DNA of 64,000 nt from Leptothoe spongobia TAU-MAC 1115 (GCF_018739885.1 NZ_JADOES010000010.1:81390-145389); one strand, 5' to 3'. Counted from the stretch's first letter, positions 47,167 through 55,724 are shown. Notes: generated by a model from the letters alone, not told the origin. Program-made: numbers and translations.

Positions 47167-48324
47167 TTAAACTGTTAGTTTCCGCTTTACCAGTAGTGTC
47201 CCGGTGCCGATCATGCCCATCGCTAATAGAGTTGCCAGGGAAGACGGCTCTGGCACACTGGTGGCAGGTTCAGTCTCGTTATTTAGTGTAGCCAGGGCAA
47301 AGTCTCCCACAATTTGATAGGCCGCTGTAGTAGGGTGAGTGTCATCCCAGAAGAAAAACTCATTTGGGTTGTCACAGACCCCATCAAACTGAAATCCTGC
47401 TTCAAAGTTGATCAAGCAAGACTCGGTGACATTGGCAAAACCAAACTCTCCTGGGTTTGCCAGGATATCGGCAAACAATGTATTGACATCAAAGGTGATG
47501 ATATTGGTATCGGGTTGGCTTTGACTAAATATATCGAGTTTGGCTGACAACAATTCGTTGTGAGCAAATATTAGCTGATTTAATATTGAGGGAATGTCCA
47601 GGGGGCTTTGTCCATCTAAGAAGTCAGCGAAGGGAGCTTCTCCAATATCGGGTAAGTTAACCACTAAAAACTCTTTTGCCCCTAAACTGCTGAGGCGAGT
47701 GAGGCCGTCAATAATGTTGTCGGTAACAACGTTAGGCAATTCTGCTTGGGATAATCCTCCTAAAGACGCTGGGTTAAAGAACGCTTCGTTGTAGTCGTTG
47801 CCTCCTACCCAGATAACATTGAGAGCATTGGGATCAACGGGGAGAGTGGCGGAGAGTCCAGTAAAGGCATCTACTTGGTCCTCAAAGCCTAAAAACGGAC
47901 TGTTGCCGAGTTGAGCTTGTAACCCTGGAAACAGTGTTGCAAGTAGCTGAATATCATCGTCAAGGATATGGACATCTGATGATAGGGCTCCGGCAAAGGC
48001 AAAGTTGATGCCTTGGGTAGGAGGCGGGGTGGTGGCAGGATTGAGGATGAGGTCAGTTGCCAGCGTCGGCGATAGTCCTAAGGATTTGGCTACATTCTCA
48101 ATCCAGATCGGCCCGTTAGAATTTTTTTGGGCATAGGGTGGGCTGGGCGGTAACGCAGGCAGACCGATAGGGGAAAACAGAGCATCGGTCGCTTTAAATA
48201 GATTGCCTGCGTCGACCAGGCTATCGCCGAAAATGTTTAATCCTGTAAATGAGGCAGCCTTTGCTTCTAAGGAAACCAAGCAGGATGAGATTATGGCTCC
48301 TGCAACTAACAGTTTCTTCTTCAT
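47167..48324 (-). CDS. GDSL esterase/lipase with PEP-CTERM sorting signal
   Basis: 385 residues. A signal peptide (about 1-23) precedes the GDSL hydrolase domain: FGDSLVDAGN (Ser block), VIWVGGNDYNEAF (Asn block), and WDDTHPTTAAYQIVGDFA (Asp-His block). The C-terminus has VPEPSSLATLLAMGMIGTGT followed by KRK, the PEP-CTERM layout recognised by an exosortase. It is probably an exported lipase or esterase anchored or processed at the surface. Exosortase genes are not in the window. Confidence 0.92.
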   Translation of the reverse strand: MKKKLLVAGAIISSCLVSLEAKAASFTGLNIFGDSLVDAGNLFKATDALFSPIGLPALPPSPPYAQKNSNGPIWIENVAKSLGLSPTLATDLILNPATTPPPTQGINFAFAGALSSDVHILDDDIQLLATLFPGLQAQLGNSPFLGFEDQVDAFTGLSATLPVDPNALNVIWVGGNDYNEAFFNPASLGGLSQAELPNVVTDNIIDGLTRLSSLGAKEFLVVNLPDIGEAPFADFLDGQSPLDIPSILNQLIFAHNELLSAKLDIFSQSQPDTNIITFDVNTLFADILANPGEFGFANVTESCLINFEAGFQFDGVCDNPNEFFFWDDTHPTTAAYQIVGDFALATLNNETEPATSVPEPSSLATLLAMGMIGTGTLLVKRKLTV

Positions 48325-48632
48325 ATCTGCTCGCTGTGCTCAACACAGCTTTATGTGGATTAATTGCAATCAGGGGATGCTTTGTAAGCTGATACTAAGA
48401 ATGCTTGATTCGCTCATTTTCAGTTATAGGTGGACTATGTTTTTTTCTCAAGACAGTTGAGACTTGCCTTCATGAAAAAATGATGAAGCTTGGGGGATAT
48501 GTGTAAAGTTGGCTCTAGAAGCCGGGTTTCTAGATGTTTATGGCAATGTGATGTAGGTTTTACCGAGAAACCCGGCTTCTAGATGTTTATGGCAATGTGA
48601 TGTAGGTTTTACCGAGAAACCCGGCTTCTCAA
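48325..48632. other. Intergenic region with a 49-bp tandem repeat
   Basis: Lies between two leftward genes and holds the tandem repeat at 48528-48629. The GDSL gene's promoter should lie in its left part. No gene seen. Confidence 0.5.
48528..48629. repeat. 49-bp tandem direct repeat carrying GAAACCCGGCTTC
   Basis: Two copies of a 49-base unit (48528-48576 and 48577-48625) that begins TTCTAGATGTTTATGGCAAT and ends in AGAAACCCGGC, then a few bases of a third. The end AGAAACCCGGCTTCT is the reverse complement of AGAAGCCGGGTTTCT found just before the first copy, so the region can fold. Confidence 0.85.
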
Positions 48633-49922
48633 TTAGGATGCCATTGAGCGTTTGACTTTGTTAATCCATCCCTGGCTAAGGTTAAGCACTTCGGCATAGG
48701 AGAGATCTGAGTCTAAAACGAGATCAAATACGAAGGGCTGAAACCATTGGGGAAACCATTGGTGTAGCTTACGTCCTAGGGTTAGCCGTAGGAAAAATTC
48801 GATAATGAGTGGTGTAGACCGTGGGAATGAATAATCTGATAGGTCTTTGAGGGCATGGGCTTCAGGCACTCGCTGTTGGGAGAATTGAGGGAGGACCTGG
48901 GACCAATCGTCCTGGAATTGGTCAAGCAGCTGATTGATCAGCTGGATGTCTTCGAGGGAGGAGTTGCAGCCTTGGCCAATAGAGGGGGATACGGCATGGG
49001 CGGCATCGCCTATGAGGAGGATATGGTCGCCTTGGTGGAAGCGATCGCACTTCACAGTCACCAACCGAGCCACCGGACGGTGCAATAATTCGTCAGCTTC
49101 GGTATCGTTCATCAACTGGCGAAAGACGGGCAGCTTTTCTTCAAAATAGGTCAGGATTTCTTCCTTTGTGGTGAACTCTTCTAGGGGATTGTTCTCGGCA
49201 TTGAAGATAAATGCACCATGGAGTTGTCCGTTGGGTTGGGGGGCGAGGACAATGCGGTTATTGCGACCAATGTTAGAGGTGTGGATGCGATCGGGGGCTA
49301 GTTCTATGTTTTGGTCTGCATTAGTTCTGGCTAGAAAGATGGATTTGTAGGCGTCGGGGACGTAGGTTTGGTTGCAGGTTAGTCCGTGGTGAGCGACGAG
49401 TTCGGTTCTGACTTGGGAGCGGGCTCCGTCGGCACCGATGAGACGATCGTAGCTGGTGGAAAATGTTTGCCCCGTAGCTGTCTGGAGACTAACGGTTTGG
49501 TTAGCTGCATTGATATGCTGGCAGGCGCAGTCAAACTTTAGTTTGAGGACGGTGTCGGGATAGGTGTTGGTTAGCTGGTTGATGAGGGTGAGGACTAGGC
49601 GGCTGCGGTCGATGGTGAGGGTGGGATTGTCGCGGGGGATATCGCGGGCTTTGGTTTTGCTATGGATGACGGTGCCTTGGCAGACTATGGCTTGCTGGGC
49701 GATGGCGTCTTCCAGGCCGGGGATGGCTTGGAGGGCTTTACGGCCTCGTTTTTGTAGGGAGATGGGGAAGGAGCGTTGTTCGTTTAGGCTGGCCTGACGT
49801 GGGTCGGGTCGGCGGTCGTAGATTTCGATGTGGTATTGCTGGCGGCAGAGCAGATAGTGGGCGAGGAGAAGACCTGCAGGGCCTGCGCCGATGATGACAA
49901 TTTTTTGTGAGGGGTTAGTCAT
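48633..49922 (-). CDS. FAD-dependent monooxygenase (kynurenine 3-monooxygenase-like)
   Basis: 429 residues from the ATG at 49922; an in-frame start at 49940 adds six. FAD fold motifs: IVIIGAGPAGLLLAHYLL at the N-terminus, RLIGADGARSQVR in the middle, and GDHILLIGDAAHAVSPSIGQ, the GD motif at about 300-320. It resembles the kynurenine hydroxylase and PHBH-type group A monooxygenases. Substrate unknown. It is read leftward, alone, between the repeat region and the HNH gene. Confidence 0.85.
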   Translation of the reverse strand: MTNPSQKIVIIGAGPAGLLLAHYLLCRQQYHIEIYDRRPDPRQASLNEQRSFPISLQKRGRKALQAIPGLEDAIAQQAIVCQGTVIHSKTKARDIPRDNPTLTIDRSRLVLTLINQLTNTYPDTVLKLKFDCACQHINAANQTVSLQTATGQTFSTSYDRLIGADGARSQVRTELVAHHGLTCNQTYVPDAYKSIFLARTNADQNIELAPDRIHTSNIGRNNRIVLAPQPNGQLHGAFIFNAENNPLEEFTTKEEILTYFEEKLPVFRQLMNDTEADELLHRPVARLVTVKCDRFHQGDHILLIGDAAHAVSPSIGQGCNSSLEDIQLINQLLDQFQDDWSQVLPQFSQQRVPEAHALKDLSDYSFPRSTPLIIEFFLRLTLGRKLHQWFPQWFQPFVFDLVLDSDLSYAEVLNLSQGWINKVKRSMAS

Positions 49923-49980
49923 GGGGGATTGGGGATGCACGCGTTATTAGGGTATCGCGTTAGTCATCGATTCACGAGGG

Positions 49981-50012
49981 TAGGGTGTGCACTGCCCACC
50001 ATGCAACCGTTT
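49981..50012. repeat. Dispersed intergenic repeat, copy A
   Basis: TAGGGTGTGCACTGCCCACC then ATGCAACCGTTT. A second copy at 50885-50916 matches at 28 of 32 positions. The two copies bracket the HNH gene pair. Confidence 0.7.
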
Positions 50013-50063
50013 AAGCCATTTTTCAATATTTAAATTCAAAACCAATTTTTGTCAAAAATCTGT

Positions 50064-50465
50064 CTAAGGAAATAAACCGAGGCGAATCCATAGCTGTCTG
50101 GCGGTCACTTGAGGAGGGCTATTCATTTCCAATGATGTCACGGTGACTTGCCCTGTAGAGGTTAAACCGATGATATTGCCAGAGTCAGCATCGATTTGAA
50201 AATGATTACTCCATTCGTTTCTTCTGGGATGAAAGAATGGTACTTCAAGATCGGAATCAGGTTGATGGCCACTGACGCGATTACCTTTACGAAGATTGCA
50301 AGAGCGGCAAGCCAGAGCTAAATTTTGTACATCATTTGTCCCTTGGCGAGATAGGGGAATGATATGTTCCACTTCAAAGGGAAAGTTGAAAACGACTTCA
50401 GGTGCCTTGCAATATTCACAGCGATGATTAGCGCGCTCTGAAATCTCAACATAATACCGATTCAT
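50064..50465 (-). CDS. HNH endonuclease
   Basis: 133 residues. The HNH nuclease core has the zinc ligands CEYCKAPE and CRSCNLRKGNRVSGH, with the catalytic EVEHIIPLSRQGTND between. This matches the small stand-alone HNH family common in cyanobacteria. Its start overlaps the upstream gene's stop (50462-50465) by four bases. The target is unknown; such nucleases may be defence, mobile or housekeeping. Confidence 0.9.
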   Translation of the reverse strand: MNRYYVEISERANHRCEYCKAPEVVFNFPFEVEHIIPLSRQGTNDVQNLALACRSCNLRKGNRVSGHQPDSDLEVPFFHPRRNEWSNHFQIDADSGNIIGLTSTGQVTVTSLEMNSPPQVTARQLWIRLGLFP

Positions 50466-50824
50466 GCGCTTGCAGTCTGAGTTAGGGTTGCAGCTCGTGC
50501 AGTTGCTGCATGTAGTTCTGCTTCAACCAGGGCATCTAGTTCGGTTTGTTGTTCTGGTGGTAAGGCCTGTCCACTATCTCTGGCCACTCGCCACAGGTCC
50601 ATTAGTTCTGATAGTCGTTTTTGTTGATCGACACTAAAGAAGGAATCGGGTCGAAAGCTTTGGATGACGAGTAGTGCGCTAAATTCAGTTTCGCCTAGCT
50701 GGGCAGTTAAGGCGTCTAGGGCTTGCCCTGCAGTGGCTCCAATGGAAGATTTGTCACCGGATATAGCACGGTAAGACTTGCTTCCGGTGGTATCGGCGAT
50801 GGGCAGGATAGCTACTGTAGTCAT
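50462..50824 (-). CDS. Conserved cyanobacterial protein paired with an HNH nuclease
   Basis: 120 residues. Pattern: AISGDKSSIGATAGQALDAL, QLGETEFSALLVIQSFRPDSFF, RLSELMDLWRVARDSGQALP, and an Ala/Glu-rich helix at the end. It recurs in cyanobacteria immediately before an HNH gene, as here (4-base overlap). The role is unknown. A dimerising partner or adaptor of the HNH protein is possible. Confidence 0.65.
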   Translation of the reverse strand: MTTVAILPIADTTGSKSYRAISGDKSSIGATAGQALDALTAQLGETEFSALLVIQSFRPDSFFSVDQQKRLSELMDLWRVARDSGQALPPEQQTELDALVEAELHAATARAATLTQTASA

Positions 50825-50884
50825 GGTGTGAGCTTTGAGTGGCTTGGTTTAAGTATAGCTTGAAGCTCTGTAGGACATAGCTAG

Positions 50885-50916
50885 TAGGGTGTGCACCGCG
50901 CACCATTCAACCATTT
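50885..50916. repeat. Dispersed intergenic repeat, copy B
   Basis: TAGGGTGTGCACCGCGCACC then ATTCAACCATTT, 28 of 32 identical to copy A at 49981-50012. The core GGTGTGC can pair with GCGCACC. Confidence 0.7.
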
Positions 50917-50946
50917 TAACTATTCTCCGACATCCAATCCAAGCAA

Positions 50947-52110
50947 TCATGCATCGATAAATCCTTTGAGAGCTGCAACTACGGGTTTAACCACTGGATG
51001 ATCGATGGCTTCTTCGAGGGCGGTGCTGCTGCCTTCTTTGAGGGCGTTGATGACTCGGGCTTTGAGGGTGGGGTTGTTGTCGACGGATTCGACTAGTTTG
51101 GCCGTCATCATGGTTTGACCGGTGGGTGTGGTGGGATCGTAGTCGGTTTCGAGTTGGGTGAGAAGATCTTTGATGTCTTGGGCGGCTTGGGTGAGGTCCT
51201 GGCTGTTGTTGATTTGGGTGTTGATTTTGTTGCCCATGACTTTGTCGCCTGCGATGTTGTCGCCGTAACCGTATTGGTGGATAGTGTCGCTCATAGAAAC
51301 ATCCTCTATTGGAGTATCTTGAAAGTTAATTTGACTACCTTTGATAATAGTTAAACTCACTTTTTTTGTGGGCAAATTACTTTTTTCTTTAATCTTACAT
51401 AAATCTTGATTATCTTCACATTCGGCATTGAAGTTTACTAGATCGAATGCTTCGAGAGCATTTGCAGCAACAAGACAAGTTAGCTTATTCAAAAAAGACT
51501 CTGTGTTGTTTACATATAAAGAATAAAGAACCTTATTGGTATATTGTTTTCCACATTGAACAAGTGCTTCTTTTAGTCTTCTCAAAAAAAACTGCTCAGA
51601 CACCTTTTTTATTTTTCTTTCGGCTCTCTTTTCAAAATACTCACATTGCCGAATGGCCTTTTCATACAAAATTGACTCAACACTGCCAAATAGTATCTTG
51701 ATGAGAATTCTATCTAAATCTCTTAGTAATTTTTGATTTATACCATTCTCGCAAGGGACCCAAAAATTATGATCAATAAACTCAGGAATCTCTTTTAAGG
51801 AAAATTTTGTAAAGGATAGCTTCTCTGGGAAATGAGCTATTTTCACAAGAATAATATGTCTTTCAAGAACATTTGCCATCCCAATTTTATACAAATTTTC
51901 AATAGTTAGCTCTTCTGTGTAACCAATTATTAGTACACACGGTGCTTTGAGTAGTTTTCGAATTAATAGCACACACTTTCGAGTGAGATGCTTATACTTT
52001 ATGAAAAAACATTTTACTTTTTTATGTCCAAAGACTTCTGTAATATGCAGAGGTATATACGAACAGCTTGAATGATATTCTTCTGGAAATATAATACATA
52101 TATTGTGCAT
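50947..52110 (-). CDS. Chimeric effector-like protein with an internal start
   Basis: 387 residues. The N-terminal 272 residues (AT-rich DNA) contain APCVLIIGYTEELTIENLYK, IGMANVLERHIILVKIAHFP and KLSFTKFSLKEIPEFIDHNF, a degenerate echo of the nucleoside deoxyribosyltransferase/TIR-like fold seen in bacterial conflict effectors. The last 115 residues (GC-richer DNA) begin at Met273 (ATG at 51294): MSDTIHQYGYGDNIAGDKVM, a repeat-like glycine/asparagine start found on other cyanobacterial proteins, then helices (QAAQDIKDLLTQLETDYDPT). AGAGGA precedes this internal ATG at seven bases, so a separate short product is likely. It lies 58 bases after the Roco gene on the same strand. N-terminal fold assignment is tentative. 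Confidence 0.6.
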   Translation of the reverse strand: MHNICIIFPEEYHSSCSYIPLHITEVFGHKKVKCFFIKYKHLTRKCVLLIRKLLKAPCVLIIGYTEELTIENLYKIGMANVLERHIILVKIAHFPEKLSFTKFSLKEIPEFIDHNFWVPCENGINQKLLRDLDRILIKILFGSVESILYEKAIRQCEYFEKRAERKIKKVSEQFFLRRLKEALVQCGKQYTNKVLYSLYVNNTESFLNKLTCLVAANALEAFDLVNFNAECEDNQDLCKIKEKSNLPTKKVSLTIIKGSQINFQDTPIEDVSMSDTIHQYGYGDNIAGDKVMGNKINTQINNSQDLTQAAQDIKDLLTQLETDYDPTTPTGQTMMTAKLVESVDNNPTLKARVINALKEGSSTALEEAIDHPVVKPVVAALKGFIDA

Positions 52111-52168
52111 TTCATATTTTTCTCTTCAAACTATTCTTAAATCAATTCATCTGAAATAATATGCACTT

Positions 52169-55100
52169 CTATTTAATGGAAAATATATCTATCTGAAATT
52201 CTTCGTCAATGTCAGAGTCATCTGTATATAAAGAGTCGGCATTGTTGATATCTTTTTGAGATTGCCGTAACTGTTGTCGGCTTGTGAATGACTCATATCC
52301 ATCAAGGAGCTGATGTAGATTAACTGTAATGCGAAGTTTACCAATAGGGTATTCACTTACTCCCATAACTTCTAAACCTAGTAGCTCTTGATAGTCTAAA
52401 GGCGGATGTTCAGGATGTTCAGGGACTGGAACCCATTCGGTTGGTTGGGTAAAACTAGCATGGATTCTGTTAAATACATCACGGATAATAGCCAGAAATT
52501 CGCGGCGAGTAGATTGATTACCACTGATAGCAATAAAGATTTTGTTGTCAGCTGGATCGGAACGAATACGAGCGACGTTGGCATTATCTCCTTCTCCATA
52601 GATTAGCATGACGCCACTACGCCAGTAGAGTTGTTTGTAGATTTTGTCATACATTAGAACAATGAATCTTGAGATAACGCTGTCGGGTAAAATGGCGTAG
52701 TGGTACTGAAAATCAAGGGTTTCACCTTTTAAGTCTGTTTCTTCAGGCTCTTCTTTGGGGAGGATGCCAGGAATGAGATAGCGGTCAGGGATACATTCTG
52801 GTAGTTGGAAGCAGAGCTGGAATTCTTTCATCAGCTCAATGAGGTAGTTATGACGATTTTTTGGATAGCGTTCAACGGGGAGTATACGGTTAAGGTCGGC
52901 TAGGGTGAGTTGGCCTTTGGCTTGGGTTTTAAGGTCGTCGTCGCTGAGCAGGGTGTAGATGCCTTGAGTAACCCAGTCGGGATTGAGAACGTTGGTGTTT
53001 TGGAGTAGGGGGTGTTCTCGATAGTTGAGGACAAGTCCCAGGTTGTGGAGTAGGTCGATCAGCTGGGTTTGGTTGGGTTCGTCGGGAATATCGTTTTGGT
53101 AGCAGATGCCAATATATTCAGTGTAGCTGACAAAGTCTTTTTCCATGGCTTCTAGTTGTTCTTTGACTTCGAACCAGGAGAGTGGTAGCAAATCGTAGAC
53201 TTCTTTTAGCTGACCAACTTCTCTGTGGATGACCTGGTTGAGTTCTTTAAGACCATCCCCGGTTTGGCAGGAGGTTTCGATAATATCTTTGATGTTAGAA
53301 TACTTTTCCCGTAGGGCTTTGCGGTTAATATCGAGGGGTTGTTCGTCGCGTTTGTTGCCAACGATGATGACGGGGGATTGGTCGCCAAAGCTTTGGATTA
53401 GTTTGAGCCAGTAGTCGAGACGGTTTTCGTCTTCGCTAGTGCGGCAGTTACACACGAGTAGGTAGAGGCTGCGTTTGGTGAGGAAAAATTGGTGGGTGGC
53501 GTGGTAGATTTCTTGGCCGCCAAAGTCCCAAACGTTGAGGCGTACGTTTTTGGTGTTGACGTTGATCATCCAGCTGATGACGTTGAGGCCGTCGGTTTGG
53601 GCTTCGTTAGGATTAAAGTAATCATTAATAAGGCGATTGATCAGGGAGGTTTTGCCGACACTGCCTTGGCCGACAAGGATAAGTTTAGCTTCGTTGAGGG
53701 GCTGGACGTCGCTGCTGCGAAGTTGACGGCAGTAATTGAAGATGCCGGAAACAGCTCCAGGAGGATAATGAAGTTGGGGTGGACCAAGGATTTCTGGTGA
53801 AATGGGTAATGAGTTACATCGCACATCCAGTTTTTTGAGCTGCATTAAGCCTTCTAAACTCTCTGGAATCTCGGTAATTTGATTAGAGTTGAAGTTTAGC
53901 TGTTGCAGAGAGGATAGCTGGGCTAAGGACTCTGGAATCTCAGTGATTTGGTTATAGCTAAGATTTAGCTGTTGCAGAGAGGATAGCTGGGCTAAGGGTT
54001 CTGGAATCCCAGTGATTTGGTTAGAGCTGAGGTCAAGCTGCTGAAGAGAGGATAGCTGGGCTAAGGATTCTGGAATCTCAGTGATTTGGTTAGAGCTAAA
54101 GTCAAGCTGTTGCAGAGAGGATAGCTGGGCTAAGGACTCTGGAATCTCAGTGATTTGGTTAGAGCTAAAGTCGAGCTGTTGCAGGGAGGATAGCTGAGCT
54201 AAGGACTCTGGAATTACGCTGATTTGGTTGTAGTTGAGGTTTAGCTGCTGAAGAGAGGATAGCTGAGCTAAGGGCTCTGAAATTGCGCTGATTTGGTTAG
54301 AGCTGAGGTCAAGATGCTGAAGAGAGGATAGCTGAGCTAAGGGCTCTGGAATTACGCTGATTTGGTTGTAGCTGAAGTCGAGCTGTTGCAGAGAGGATAG
54401 CTGAGCTAAGGACTCTGGAATCTTAGTGATTTGGTTAGAGCTAAAGTCGAGCTGTTGCAGAGAGGATAGCTGGGCTAAGGACTCTGGAATCTCAGTGATT
54501 TGGTTGTAGCTGAGGTTTAGCTGCTGAAGAAAGGATAGCTGAGCTAAGGACTCTGGAATTACGCTGACTTGGTTGTAGCTGAGGTTTAGCTGCTGAAGAA
54601 AGGATAGCTGGGCTAAGGACTCTGGAATCTCAGTGATTTGATTAGAGCTGAGGTCGAGCTGTTGCAGAGAGGATAGCTGGGCTAAGGATTGAATCTCAGT
54701 GATTTGGTTGTAGCTGAGGTTTAGCTGTTGAAGAAAGGATAGCTGGGCTAAAGACTCTGAAATCTCAGTGATTTGGTTGTAGCTAAAGTCGAGCTGTTGC
54801 AGAGAGGATAGCTGGGCTAAGGACTCTGGAATCTCAGTGATTTGGTTATAGCTAAGATTTAGCTGTTGCAGAGAGGATAGCTGGACTAAGGACTCTGGAA
54901 TCTCAGTGATTTGGTTATAGCTGAGGTCGAGCTGTTGCAGAGAGGATAGCTGGGCTAAGGACTCTGGAATCTCAGTGATTTGGTTATAGCTGAGGTCGAA
55001 CTGTTGTAGCTTTGACAAATTTGTGACAGCTGTAGGGATTCTAATTAATGCGCAGTTTAAAGCTATCAGGGTTTCTAACTGGGATAGGCTGCCAAGCTTA

Positions 55101-55210
55101 TCCGATAAAGTTTCCCAAGGATTGCTACTTAGGTCTAAATAGCGCAAATTCTTTAACTGAATAATACTGTCTGGCAGGCATGTTAATTGATTGTCAGCTA
55201 CCAGTGTCAC
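52169..55210 (-). CDS. Roco family protein (LRR-ROC-COR GTPase), main open frame
   Basis: 1013 residues as an open frame starting at a GTG (55210); the real gene extends upstream, see the next entry. Layout: 16 near-identical 23-residue LRR units at about residues 85-451 (LAQLSSLQQLDLSSNQITEI), a degenerate LRR to 475, ROC GTPase at about 508-680 with P-loop LVGQGSVGKTSL, switch VWDFGGQEIYHATHQF and NKRD, then COR (WFEVKEQLEAMEKDF...) and a C-terminal region ending in FSIK. One LRR unit lost a residue (ITEIQS). This GTPase likely senses or transduces a signal to the neighbouring chimeric protein, which lies 58 bases downstream on the same strand. Confidence 0.9.
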   Translation of the reverse strand: MTLVADNQLTCLPDSIIQLKNLRYLDLSSNPWETLSDKLGSLSQLETLIALNCALIRIPTAVTNLSKLQQFDLSYNQITEIPESLAQLSSLQQLDLSYNQITEIPESLVQLSSLQQLNLSYNQITEIPESLAQLSSLQQLDFSYNQITEISESLAQLSFLQQLNLSYNQITEIQSLAQLSSLQQLDLSSNQITEIPESLAQLSFLQQLNLSYNQVSVIPESLAQLSFLQQLNLSYNQITEIPESLAQLSSLQQLDFSSNQITKIPESLAQLSSLQQLDFSYNQISVIPEPLAQLSSLQHLDLSSNQISAISEPLAQLSSLQQLNLNYNQISVIPESLAQLSSLQQLDFSSNQITEIPESLAQLSSLQQLDFSSNQITEIPESLAQLSSLQQLDLSSNQITGIPEPLAQLSSLQQLNLSYNQITEIPESLAQLSSLQQLNFNSNQITEIPESLEGLMQLKKLDVRCNSLPISPEILGPPQLHYPPGAVSGIFNYCRQLRSSDVQPLNEAKLILVGQGSVGKTSLINRLINDYFNPNEAQTDGLNVISWMINVNTKNVRLNVWDFGGQEIYHATHQFFLTKRSLYLLVCNCRTSEDENRLDYWLKLIQSFGDQSPVIIVGNKRDEQPLDINRKALREKYSNIKDIIETSCQTGDGLKELNQVIHREVGQLKEVYDLLPLSWFEVKEQLEAMEKDFVSYTEYIGICYQNDIPDEPNQTQLIDLLHNLGLVLNYREHPLLQNTNVLNPDWVTQGIYTLLSDDDLKTQAKGQLTLADLNRILPVERYPKNRHNYLIELMKEFQLCFQLPECIPDRYLIPGILPKEEPEETDLKGETLDFQYHYAILPDSVISRFIVLMYDKIYKQLYWRSGVMLIYGEGDNANVARIRSDPADNKIFIAISGNQSTRREFLAIIRDVFNRIHASFTQPTEWVPVPEHPEHPPLDYQELLGLEVMGVSEYPIGKLRITVNLHQLLDGYESFTSRQQLRQSQKDINNADSLYTDDSDIDEEFQIDIFSIK
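53858..54958 (-). repeat. Tandem 69-bp LRR-coding repeats, 16 copies
   Basis: Sixteen near-identical 69-base units inside the Roco gene encode LAQLSSLQQLDLSSNQITEI-type repeats. Their DNA-level identity suggests recent duplication or gene conversion. Unit number is expected to vary between strains. Confidence 0.9.
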
Positions 55211-55243
55211 TAACCTCTGATTGCCATCAAGGAATTGAATTTC

Positions 55244-55426
55244 CTATTGCTGATTGCCATTTTCGTATTTTTTGCTCTTCCCCAAGATCAACTGTTCAAG
55301 CTGACTCAGCTTACCAATCTCCTCTGGAAGTTCCGTCAGCCCCTGCCCTGACAGGTCCAACTTCGTCCATCCTTCCGTCGCCGCTTGGTCAATCAACGCC
55401 AGCAGCTCATCCTTGGTCATTGCCAT
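55244..55426 (-). pseudogene. 5' exon-like N-terminus of the Roco gene, cut off by an in-frame TAG
   Basis: A good start (MAMTKDELLALIDQAATEGW, ATG 55426) opens 60 codons ending in LSQLEQLILGKSKKYENGNQ. A TAG at 55244-55246 then stops it. The codons before the stop are CAG and CAA; after it the same frame continues (EIQFLDGNQRLVTLVADNQ) into the main Roco frame with no shift. So the gene would encode about 1086 residues but for one nonsense codon, perhaps a CAG-to-TAG change. Read-through or restart at 55210 could still give a protein. Confidence 0.8.
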
Positions 55427-55684
55427 CGCCTAACCCCAGCTCAAACTCCATATTGGCAAAAACTGCCCAGTTTTGGCTCTACCAGCAGATTAATAAAATC
55501 AGAAATTCAGACAATTTCGTAGCGATGGCGCACCCATATAACAGCCCCTCAAACGCCCGCTTGACTCATCGATCTGGGCCTGATAGCCTACACAATAAGC
55601 AACTGACCCCAGTTGCGTTTCGCACCCAAAAAAACTTAGCTGCGCGAGATGGAAGTGCGCCAACACAACCATCCCGCTAACCCT

Positions 55685-55705
55685 CCAACTGACTAACCCA
55701 GTTGG
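55685..55705 (+). promoter_or_regulatory. First leader hairpin
   Basis: CCAACTG (55685-55691) pairs with CAGTTGG (55699-55705) over a 7-base loop. It lies 20 bases before the terminator hairpin, so the two could form an attenuator or end a small RNA. Confidence 0.4.
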
Positions 55706-55724
55706 TGAGCTGTGAGCATTTTAC

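Noticed and set aside
53858..54958. Regular 69-base repeats as a possible CRISPR array
   Set aside because: They are translated LRR units with no spacers and sit in frame within the Roco gene; no cas genes are in the window.
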